NCBI GenBank assembly: GCA_965178125.1
Contig: OZ237745.1
Span: 186,001-250,000, forward strand
Source: Bilabrum cf. latius
Lineage: Eukaryota > Bigyra: Bicosoecida > Bigyra > Bicosoecida
Length of the DNA: 64,000 nucleotides
Direction: 5' to 3'
The translations under genes were made by a program, and so were the position numbers. The notes beneath the pieces were generated by a model that had not been told where the DNA came from, did no database searches, and worked only from the letters and a program-made list of their open reading frames with translations. Positions within the stretch are counted from its first letter, which is position 1. The number at the start of each line of letters is the position of its first letter. Of the stretch, positions 1 through 9,377 are shown one piece after another.

Positions 1-1
1 A

Positions 2-253
2 GACCGAACAAGCCCTCGGCCGCCCGGTCCCCCCCCAAGTCGCTCTCTGAGGTCCAACCGAAGCGGCTTCGGCGGACTGCTGTGGTCGCTCGAGCGGTGT
101 CTGCCGGCCAGAGATGAAGACTGGCGCAGCTTAGGGGCGGCACCAGACTCTGATGATGTAGATTGGCTAGAACCACTTGCTAATCTGCTTGGAACACTCA
201 TGGTAGCAGTATTTCTGGACGATTGCTTGGCGAAGACATTTAGTAACGTGTAA
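2..253 (+). CDS. C-terminal end of an unidentified protein (5' partial)
   Basis: Frame 2 is open from the window edge and ends at a TAA at 251-253. It gives about 83 residues: a Pro/Arg/Ser-rich start (DRTSPRPPGPPPSRS), then an acidic patch (PDSDDVDWLEP) and a hydrophobic helix-like end (LANLLGTLMVAVFLDDCL). I recognise no family. The TAA at a natural-looking protein end is one of three cases suggesting that UAA is still a stop. The next 208 bases up to the WAPL-like start hold no supported gene. The true start lies outside the window, so the gene could be much longer. Confidence 0.4.
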   Translation, partial: DRTSPRPPGPPPSRSLRSNRSGFGGLLWSLERCLPARDEDWRSLGAAPDSDDVDWLEPLANLLGTLMVAVFLDDCLAKTFSNV

Positions 254-461
254 AAATAGAGAATATCATACTTCGTCCATTGGTGCAACTACGCCTACGA
301 ACGAATTTCCTGCTTTCGCTACGGTGGAAGTGTCGATTTAAGACTTATAAATCAGCAAAATCTTTGGTTCTGCTACGGTATCCAGTTCTCTGTACGACTG
401 ATAACCACTTTTCGCTCAATCGTCGAATCGAACAGGTGCCTAGGCCGCCGTATACGCGACT

Positions 462-3400
462 ATGCTTCGAAAACGTGATATTATCGGAAGCTCCAAACGA
501 GGTTTATCACTATCCAAAAGCAGTGGGGGGTCGGGTATCCTGCGCAAGAGGGGACCATCAAGACTGGTCGCTGCAAAGAGCCACGGCGTGGCCTCAAACG
601 CCCCGCTTGTTCGTGCTAGAGTAAAGCCCGCCCGCCAAGCTTCAAGCGTAGAGTCATCAACAACCAGTGCCAGCGTGGGGAGCGCCGTTCGTGAAACAGC
701 AGACGGACGTGGGCGTCATGGTCGGGGTTTTGGCTCTCGCAAACGGCAAAGAACTCCTGCAGCCAGCGCGGTCGAGCCTGACGAAGTACAAGCCCTGGTT
801 GATTCGCTATAGTCATCTATATCTGGGGCCTCCCTGCAACGAGAGGCTTCTTCTGTCGCGGTGAGGCCAAACGAGCCATCGACGGATGGGTTGCAGTTGC
901 GCTGCCATCATTGCGCCCAGTATCAGCTCGACTGTCTCTGACTCAACCCCGATTAAATCCAATGCCACCGCAGTTATAGCTCATTCAAAGGCTACCAAGC
1001 GCCGCTAAGTCTGCGTCCGGCCTGTCATCCGCCAATCCGTCGGAGCAGGACTCGCGGCACGTGGCGACTGCAGCGGCTCAGGCTCTCGCACTCATGCGGC
1101 GCAGCTTGCTAGGGCCGGTGAGGCGCGCTGCCGCCTCTTTTCACGCGCTGCAGGCCGCTTCGCACGAAGCACAGAAGCTCAAGTCGGCTTGGGACGCGGC
1201 TAAATCAGCCGCCGAGGCCAGCCACGGTCACGGTGGTGGAGCAGATTCTGGCGCTGCTGCCGCGGACCAGTCGGGAGGACGCACCGCAGCACTCGGCAGT
1301 ACCGGAGTTGATTCATCCGATGCAGCGCTCATACAGAAGAAGATCGCAGCAGATCCCACAGTCAGTGCGGCCCGCGCCCGCGCAATCGAGGCTCGCCGAA
1401 GGGCGAGGAGGCACCACGGCATGCTGCAGCAGGCGCTGGCCGCGCGCCGGTCGGCAGCCTTCGCCGTCGAACCAGTCGTGGAAGCCATCCTTCGAGCGGC
1501 TGCCTGGCTGCTTCCCGCGGCACTGAGGGCTGGGCACGACTGCATGGACCAGACCGCAGCTGCTGCAGGTCAGAGTGCGGTTAGAGCGAGCTGGCTGCAG
1601 ATCGCGCTGTCGCTGCTGCTGGCGTGCTACCACCTGGCCATCAGCTGCGCCCCGCTAGTTTGCCTGCAGAAGCGCCGGGGCCTCCGTGTGTTGGCAGGGC
1701 TGCTGCCTCTGATTGGTCCTGCTGTAGGGGCCCTCGAGGAGCGGCGCTGCAGCGTGACCCGGACAGTTGGTGCGGCAGTGCGGGGCGGTGGCAAGAGACG
1801 AAGGGTAGAAGATGCACCCACTGGTGCCGCCGATGATTCGAGGCTAGCCAGCACCTAGACCAGCAGCACCAGTAGCACCGGCAGCGGTGGTAAGGCAGCT
1901 GCGATAGACTGCACGGAGCAAGACTCCCCGGAAGCCTACTCCCGCAGTGCCGCAAGGCTGCTCGCACCTGCTGCAGCCTCGCTCTCTCGTGCAATGGGCG
2001 GTAGTCTGCCCCCTCCCTCGCTGATGGCGCTGCTGGTCCTGCGCCGAGCCACGGCCGGTGCGGTGCCGGGGGCGGACGACGACGACGAGGCATGCCACGT
2101 GCTGGCCGCGGGTGCCGGCAGTGGCTGCGCGGATGATGGAACCCAAGGATCGCCGCCCTAGCAGCAGCAGGTGCCTCCCGCCCCGCCCAGACACGCTCCC
2201 GATCGAGTGCTTGTATCAGAAACGAGCGTTGCCCAGTGGTCGAGCCTTTCTCTGCAGCTGCAGCGCGGATTGAGGGCTCAGGTGCTCGGCGCCAGCGCTG
2301 GTGGAGGTGGCGCAGTGCAAGGGGGAGGAGCGTCCAATGCCCTCCAGCTCGCTGCTGGGCTGGTGCGAGAGCTGGAGGCCTCGCTGGGAGAGTCAGCCGA
2401 GCGGGATGCGCTGGATTAGTCAGGGCGCGAATCAAGCACCGGCTCTGCAGAGCAAAGCTTCGACGCATTGGCTCGGCTCCGGTGCCTCAGGGGTGTGCTC
2501 GCGCTCCGGTTGCTGGAGGCGGCCACCTATGGGGAACAGGCTCGGGGGAACAGTCTTGCAGTGGCCGCTACAGTGCTCGTGGGACGATCTGGGCCGGTAG
2601 GGTCGGTGCAGTCTTGTTCAGGTGCACCAGTGCGCATGGAGTCGGATAGGGCGCGATCGCTGATTTCCGTGCTGCTCGGTGTGACTTGCCTCGCCGGGAG
2701 GGCGCAGCGGTCTAGCTCGTGGTCCGGCTGGAAAACTCTCCCTATCGAGGCAGAGCTCCTTGCTCTCAGGGTTCTGTCCAATGCGACGCATCACTGCCCC
2801 GCTGCGGCTGCAGCTGTGCCCATGGCCCGGCCAGAAGCAGGCTCGGCGGGTCGCGCTGCAGCGGCTGTTCTAGTGCCAACCTGGGGCAGCAGCAGGAACG
2901 GCAGTGGTGATACCGGGGATGCGGTTCCGATTGACATGAGGGAGTGGCCGGTGGGTACGCGGCAGCTAGCTGCAGCCGAGCGCGAGCTGAGAGAGGCGGT
3001 GCAGAAGGAGAGTGGCAGGGACGATCTGCTTGCACCCGTGATGTGGCTAGACGACGGGCCGAGGGATGCAACGGAGGCTAAGCTCGGACTGTCAGGAAAG
3101 AAAGGATCAATGGGGGCTATCTCAAGTGCCGGCGCCACTAGTTCTGGCTTCACAATACAGCGCGCCGAGAACCAAGATGGGTCTAGTTCAGGCTCAGGCC
3201 ACAGGCTCGCGTGGAGCCCTGCCTCCCGTCGTCGGCTCTGCGGGTGGGGCATCCGTGTGCTGCTGGCATCCGCGCTGAGGCACGCCAGCGAGGTAGTGGG
3301 CGGTGGAGTTCAAGACGAAGAAGGCGAAAGCACCGAGAGCACAGCAGCTAGCAGCGGTGTTGCCGAGAAAAAACGCCTGACAGCGCACGACCTGGCCGCC

Positions 3401-6400
3401 TATGACACGCTCGTGCTAGCACTGTCAGTACTAGCCAATACCGCAGAGGGCTCCCTAGCGGCACGCGCAGCCATCGCAGCCGCGGGCGTGCCGTCTGTGG
3501 CTGCTCCGTGGATGCGAGCAGCCGCGCTGAAGGCACAGATCATGGTCGATCCTTCGGCATACAGCGGCCTGCAAGAGGCACTGGATGGCAGTGGAGGAGC
3601 AAGCCGTAGCTCGTAGACGGGCTTGGGTCCCGGGTACAGGGCCGTGCCGCCTATCCGCGACCCACCATACGATAGCCCACACGGACACGGCGATCAGGGT
3701 GTAAGCAAGAGCAGCGGCAAAGGTGGGTTGCAAGTGGCTAAAGAGGAGCAGTCCGCGGTCGATGTCACCGTCCCGTGCCTGCTGCCCTTACCGTACACAG
3801 AGACGGTTCCAGCACCCGCGGCAATCGTTTGCATGCTGCTAGCAGCAGCAGTTCGGGTCGGTCCAGCCGCGCTGGCAGTCTCCCAGGAGTCCAGCGGGAG
3901 CGCCATAGCCGCTGTCGAGAAACCAGCCGAATCTGATGACACATCAAGTCGTCAGGCCGTGAGGTCTAGAGGGGACCAACAGCCGGCAATGGATGGAGAC
4001 TAGGGCAGCGGTGGCCTGCCCTGGGAGAACTCAGATGAAAGCAAGCAGCAACCGCGGGGTGCGGCCACCAATAGCAGCAGCAGCAGCAGCAGCAGTGGAA
4101 ATGGAAATGGAAATGAGACTGCCCCTGCAGCAGGGGTACGTATTTCAAGCCAGCCAGTCGCCACTGGAGCCAAACCAACGAGCGGGACCATCGATAGCGT
4201 GGATCTCAGCTCGCAATCCACGGAGCAGTCCCTCATCGTAGGCGGATATTGCGCCATGCTGCTCCTGCTGCTCTGCAGGGGCAACGGAGCGGCGTGGTCG
4301 GTGGCTCGTGCGGCCCTCCCTAAGCAATCGCACGAGGTTCTCACGAGGCTGGGTAGCCTGCGCCCGCTCGCCGGTAGCTTGCTCCTGTGGCGCGTGTGGC
4401 AAGGCCAGGTAGGTGTGCTCACGACCGAGGCAGACGATCTGATCAGGAAAGGGCTAGCCGAGGTGGCAGCACTAGAGCGCGGGCTTGGAAGCCGCTCCAT
4501 GAGCCAGGCCAGATCCAGGGTGCTTCTGACAGAGGGGCGGGCCGCGATGGATGACGCCGAGGAAAGCTGCGGCAATGATTCTGGGAGTGGCTCGTCCTCG
4601 TCCAAGGCAGAATCGTCGTTGGCCTGGTGCGACCCGGACTACGCGTCAGACGGGGAAGATGCTGTGCAAAAACGTGTCCGCCTCGGCCGAAACCACAGGC
4701 CAGCAGCCGCACTACGACCTGCAGGCCATGATAATGCGGCCAGCGGGGGCACGGGCAGCGAGGCCCCCGGGCTGGCTCGGTCGGCCACGGCAGGCGGGAG
4801 AATAGAGAGTCCCCAGCGCAGGCGACCGTCCTCCCCATCCACGCCGTCCTCCTCCTCAAGGAAGAACGCACGCGGCAGCCCCGCATCCACTCCGCGGTCC
4901 AAGAGCCCAGGGAACAAGCGCAGTCCTCGGAAGAGTCCCAGCGGCAGACCCTCCCCATTGGCCCGCAAGAAGGTGTCCCCTGCCCGTAGGCGACTCATAC
5001 TGGGCGCTGAGGGCGGCGGCTCGCCGCGTCCCACGAGCCCACTCGAGGCCGCTGCAGGGGCAGAAGTGATCGAGCCGCCCAGGGTGCGCGCTCCGACGTC
5101 TGCCGGTGTGGCTGCTTTGGTCCGGAGCAGCTCCACGGGGTCTCCTTCCAAGCACGGTGGCAGGGGCGGGGGCCGGGGAGGCGTCGGGAGTCCCATGGCT
5201 GGGTCTAGGCTACGGAGGAGCAGTCCCTTGAGCGCAGCACGGCTGCGTGCCTCTGCCTCTGCCTCTGCGTCTGCGGTGGAAAAGAAGCGAGCGCAGCAAA
5301 ATAGAGTAAGCCGGCAGAAGGCAGGAGATGGGACTGTCCTGGGTGGCAACTCGCAGCCGTCAGCTTTGGACGATGTTGATGACAGCGACGATGACAGCGA
5401 CGAGGACAGCGACGAAGGAGCGGGTGGCGCAGCTGCTGGAGATGACTGGGGTGATGCAGCCAGCGGGGACGGATCGCCCAGGGGGGAAGTGAGGGGGTCG
5501 CCAGGCGCGCGAGGCGCCGGTCTCGGCACCGAGTCCGCACCTGCTGGCCTGGCAGGTGACGCTGGCGGGCTAGACGACGATGACCACGACGCGCTGGGCG
5601 TCCGTGGCAGCTCTCGCGGTCGCGTTAACGGACGTGGTGCACCCGGCGGCGTGTTCCGTCGAGACCACTCGCCGCGCCGCTCCAGCCCGCTGCGCCGACA
5701 GGTCTCTGCACCTGCCAATGGCAGTGCTAGTGCGACAGGTCCTGTGAGCAGCAGCAGCGGCGGCATAAGCAAGGACGGCACCGCAGGCAGCGGCCTCTAG
5801 CCGCAAGGCATGGACCTATCACTGACCTCCTCGTCCTCTTCGCGGTCGTCGTCGATGGGCTTGGATCTGCGGCAGGAGGGCACTGCCGAGGAACAGGAGC
5901 AGAGCCAGTCTGTGAGCAGGAGTAGCAGCAGGAGCAGGAGCAGGAGTAGGGGCAGGTGGGATACGTCTAGGAGAAGGAGGCCGCGGGAGCCGCAGAGCAA
6001 GGGCAGGCAAAGCAGCGTGGGGCGGGATTCTGTCGGGAGCGTCGGGAGCACGGCAGGCGCCGGTGCGAATGAAGAACTTGCCTTACGAGGTGAAGATGAG
6101 AAGAATGCCGGTGAGGATGCCGATGAGGATGATGACGATGGCGAGGACGATGTATTTGCCCTCGTGGATCGCGACATCGACCGGCTGGTTGGCGGAGCAT
6201 CTTCGCGCCGCGGATCGGGCGTTCGGGGGATGCTGCAGAGCCCCATAGGTTGGGGAGGTGGCGGCAGTGCAGTGCAGGCAGTGCGTGCAATGTAGTCCGG
6301 TGTCAGGCTGATGGGGGTGCAATCTGGAGGTAATAGTGGTGCGTCGGGTCCTGCAGCGGGGTCTGCTGGACTGACGAGGACCGGGAGAGGAGGCAGCGGA

Positions 6401-6478
6401 TCGGGTGGGCGAGGGCGATCCGGGAAGGCGCCTAGTAGGGGCCGCAGTGCGGGCGCACTTGATTGGCTGGACGGCTGA
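462..6478 (+). CDS. WAPL: WAPL-like cohesin-release protein with long disordered tail
   Basis: Proposed structure: exon 462-860, 113-nt phase-0 intron 861-973 (GTGAGG...CCGCAG), exon 974-6478 ending in TGA; about 1967 aa. WAPL removes cohesin rings from chromatin in the nucleus. Helical alpha-solenoid segments are visible at nt 2660-2800 (LLALRVLSNATHHC) and 3402-3488 (LVLALSVLANTAEGS). At nt 4211-4470 the pattern GGYCAMLLLLLCRGN, then ARAALPK, then QVGVLTTEADDLI matches the last helices of the WAPL domain. About 670 further residues follow, rich in Ser/Arg/Gly and acidic runs, ending GALDWLDG; this tail is not usual for WAPL. About nine in-frame UAGs occur (810, 977, 1856, 2159, 2417, 3614, 4001, 5798, 6293); the one at 2159 is followed by three CAG codons. 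The family call rests on a divergent match; the first exon is less certain than the second. Confidence 0.6.
4072..4115 (+). repeat. AGC microsatellite followed by a GGAAAT run
   Basis: A run of AGC triplets (4072-4095) is followed by three copies of a GGAAAT hexamer (4096-4115). Both lie inside the WAPL-like reading frame and encode poly-Ser then an alternating Gly/Asn stretch. Confidence 0.8.
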
Positions 6479-6600
6479 AATGACACGGGGTGCAGTAGAT
6501 GCTGTGCACGAAGAGTTTCAGGTGTTCCAAATTTCATGATTTCGTGAGAAGACATGCGTAGATGGTCTACCTTTGCCACCGTTGCTACTGCCACTCGCCA

Positions 6601-6840
6601 TAGTCCAAACTGCAGCCGCTCTTCGCTACATGCTGTAGTCCAAACTGCAGCCGCTCTTCGCTATATGCTGTAGTCCAAACTGCAGCCGCTCTTCGCTATA
6701 TGCTGTAGTCCAAACTGCAGCCGCTCTTTGCTACATGCTGTAGTCCAAACTGCAGCCGCTCTTCGCTATATGCTGTAGTCCAAACTGCAGCCGCTCTTCG
6801 CTATATGCTGTAGTCCAAACTGCAGCCGCTCTTCGCAGCT
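6601..6840. repeat. 35-bp tandem minisatellite, about 6.8 copies
   Basis: A 35-bp unit beginning TAGTCCAAACTGCAGCCGCT repeats head to tail at 6601, 6636, 6671, 6706, 6741 and 6776, with a partial copy from 6811. Copies differ only at a few positions (for example TACATG versus TATATG, and CTTCG versus CTTTG at 6728-6732). It fills most of the 371-bp gap between the stop of the WAPL-like gene (+) and the stop of TFIIF-beta (-), so it lies in the 3' flanks or UTRs of two convergent genes. No gene is visible in the rest of this gap. Confidence 0.95.
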
Positions 6841-6849
6841 ACAGGCGCG

Positions 6850-8076
6850 TCAGCCCGGGTCCATGGCAGCCTATCCCGATGACGCAGACGACGCGGCACT
6901 GGATGAAGATGAGGACGAAGACGAGGATGCGGCCCCTGCCCCTGTCCCTCCTCCTGCTCCCCCGTATCTCTCGTTCCTGGCCCTCTCCTCCGCCGCTGCC
7001 CTCGCCTGTTCCTCCACCTCCGGCTTGGCCGTCGCCGCGGTGCGGTGTTCCGGTTTGAGCACCCAGTGCCCCCTCCACGGCCCCATCCTGACGTGGGAAG
7101 CTATGGTCCTCAGCTGCTGCCCCACCTCTTTCTCTGCCATGGCAGGCAGCGCGTCCTGCAGCTGCCTCTGCGTCCAGTGGGCCCGAAACTCGTACAGACC
7201 GGCCACGGTGACTCGCCCGTGCCTGCTTCTGGCCCGCTGGGCCGCCTGCTGGGGCGTGCACAGGCCGGCCATGGCGCCTGCAGCGGCGGCAGCGTCCTGC
7301 TTGCTGGGGCCGGCAGCAGCCCCATCGCTGTGGCCCAGGGAGGAGACTGCCAGGCTACGGCCTGCATCGGAGATGGCTGGCTGGCGCAGGTCGGCCCTAA
7401 GGTTGCTAGTACGTGCCTTCTTGGCGGCTTCTTCTCTTTCCGTCACGATGACCTGGTGCATGCGCTTGAAGGCGGGGTCGCCGGGGCTTGGCACGGCGGC
7501 CTCGTGCTCCTCCACGATGCCCTCGAAGGATGCTCGGTTGGACGGGCGATTGCGGACCATTGCCCGCGCGGCGAGCGGAGCGGCGCTCTTCATGTCGTAC
7601 TATCTGGGAATCTGTGCAGGGTCTCCGGCGCGCTCGACGGCGGCCTTTGAAATCACCAGTTTTCGCTTGATTCCGCGCCTGTGCTGCATAGCAGCGGCTG
7701 TCCTGGGCCCTGCACTGGTTGCAATGGCATCTGATGGGCGAGATCTGGCAGGCGCTGGCATTTCGTGCATCACTGCCCAAGGGCCGTCTGGCGATTTGCG
7801 GAGTGATTCCATCGCAGCTTTCTGCGCAAGAGAAAATACGGCGCAGCGGGAGCTGGTACAGGCAGGCTGGCAAGCTAATACTGCATCTAATTGAATGCCT
7901 AGTCTTACCGGAAGTTTGACAAGCATGACGTCTCGCTGGGCTCCTTTTGTGCCGAGCTGGAACTGGGCCAATACGCGGGTCTCTATCCTAGGTCCTGGCG
8001 CCCGGTCCTAGTTTTGTGCTTGCTACCGCGTACCTGCAGATCTTCCTGATACTCCCGCGCCACCGCTTGCTTCCAT
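6850..8076 (-). CDS. GTF2F2: Transcription initiation factor IIF subunit beta (RAP30)
   Basis: Structure: exon 8076-7909, 87-nt phase-0 intron 7908-7822 (GTAAGA...GCGCAG), exon 7821-6850 ending in TGA; about 379 aa. TFIIF binds RNA polymerase II in the preinitiation complex. Splicing joins MLVKLP to KAAMESLRK, like the LVK-P-K start of the TFIIF-beta dimerisation fold. Residues about 154-190 (SFEGIVEEHEAAVPS) match the LEGIV segment, and residues about 258-316 form the winged helix ending GHWVLKPEHR. Human RAP30 is 249 aa; the extra length is an Ala/Ser-rich linker, a poly-Ser tail and an N-terminal extension. Four in-frame UAGs occur (8025-8023, 8010-8008, 7602-7600, 6873-6871). The first 30-40 residues may hide another intron (a GTACGC donor near 8034 and a CCAG acceptor). 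It is divergent from SSNA1. Confidence 0.8.
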
Positions 8077-8228
8077 TGAATCTTTCCTACTCTGTGCTAG
8101 TCAAAAAGAAAAAACTGCAGTTGCATCGGGATCGTGTGACGAGTATAATGTTGCGTGCACTTCATCAACACACCTTCGAGTTTGTCGTTGAGCTGTGCGC
8201 CCAGCATTGGCAGCGCAAATTGGACAGT
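8077..8228. promoter_or_regulatory. Short divergent promoter, TFIIF-beta / SSNA1
   Basis: Only 152 bp separate the proposed start codons of two genes read in opposite directions, so this stretch must hold both 5' UTRs and a shared or overlapping promoter. It is more AT-rich than its flanks. No TATA box or other element is convincing by eye; the role is inferred from position. Confidence 0.4.
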
Positions 8229-8949
8229 ATGTCAAGGCAAGGAGCGTCACTTTAGAGTTACAACAATGAACTAGTAAAGTGTGAGCCTGGTATTCCGCAC
8301 AATACGTGTGATTTTCCCGCTGGTAGGCCAGAGGTTGGACTCTATACCTGCCACCACTGCAACACAGTCTTCTAATGCTCCCATGCCCATATCCTTTTCG
8401 TCCAGGCATTGAGGACCTTCGTGAAAAGCGAGAGGAAGTCAACCGAACCATTTTGCGAATTGAGGAGGAGAAAGCTAGGCTGACCAAGGTAAGCAATGCG
8501 ATCGAGCCTATTGCACATTTCATGCCATGAAGCGGCAGGATATACCTAGACTTCTTTGGGTGGAATTCAGTTGTGGTAGTTGTTCTTTCATTACGTGTTG
8601 AGATGTTTGATGAGTATCGAGTGTAGCTAGGTGCAAGCTTATGGGATTTCGCTTCGATGACTCCAACATGCAAATTACCATCTCGCAGGAGCAAAGCCGC
8701 ATTGCCGAAAAGCTCGCCAAAATGCAAGAAGAACTGTCCAGAAAGATTGTTGCGCGAAACGAGTACGATACTACCATTTAGGAGACCGAGGCTGCGTACA
8801 TGAAGATTCTGGAGAGCTCGCAGACGCTGCTGAACGTGCTCAAGCGGGAAGCAACCAACCTCACGAAGAGGCGACAGGCATCTGGACCTGGTGGTGGATC
8901 CAGTGGTGCAGCTGCAGGCGGAGCAGCGGCATCACCCGGCGGATACTGA
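8229..8949 (+). CDS. SSNA1: SSNA1 / NA14 / DIP13, basal-body microtubule protein
   Basis: Exons 8229-8280, 8406-8488 and 8689-8949 (introns of 125 and 200 nt: GTGAG...CCAG, GTAAGC...CGCAG) give about 131 aa ending in TGA. Human SSNA1 is 119 aa. It is a small coiled-coil protein that forms fibrils at centrosomes and basal bodies and binds microtubules. Nearly the whole length matches: [18 protein letters not shown] at the start, then [10 protein letters not shown], then [17 protein letters not shown], then [15 protein letters not shown]. The two x positions are UAG codons (8253-8255 and 8779-8781). The first lies where human SSNA1 has Gln, and Gln also suits the second. The extra C-terminus is Gly/Ala/Ser-rich. 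The exon joins restore the family sequence exactly, so the structure is secure. Confidence 0.95.
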
Positions 8950-9377
8950 CAAATGTGGTCGGGTGGCTGGCAGTCGCGGGTTCTGAAGCGAGCATCGCTG
9001 CCTGGACCAGTCCAAGCACGTTCATTGCGTGGGCTGCCGCAGCCAGCGGGGATGGCTCGTCGCGTGTATTAGTCTCTGTCTGCCCCTGAATATATGATTG
9101 GATGTTGACACCCTACTTACTAGTGACATCACATGCTTGCTCACAGTATACTTGGGGCCTGGCGGGCATGTACCGCCCAGCAAGCAAAGCAAGGGAGCTC
9201 CGAAACTGTGCAGTGATGCGCAACCGAGCCGCAGATGCACCGTGCTCGCATTAGAATCGCACGCAAGTGTGCTGCCGTTCTTGGTGGTTGCAACCGCCGG
9301 GCTTCGCACCGTTGCAGTTGTGCCGTTTCGACCTCACAGTCGCGATACAAGCAGCCAATACCGCACATTGTAACTTC
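8950..9377. other. 428-bp stretch with no supported gene
   Basis: This stretch lies between the SSNA1 stop and the proposed start of the CSPP1-like gene. Short ORFs exist on both strands (for example 9098-9373 +) but none resembles a known family or fits a splice model. It probably holds the SSNA1 3' UTR, the promoter and perhaps an unrecognised 5' exon of the next gene, whose N-terminus is not well defined. Confidence 0.4.

Noticed and set aside
4639-5781. 380-codon minus-strand ORF
   Set aside because: It is the complement of the low-complexity Ser/Arg tail of the WAPL-like gene; its Pro/Ser/Leu composition is typical of a shadow frame.
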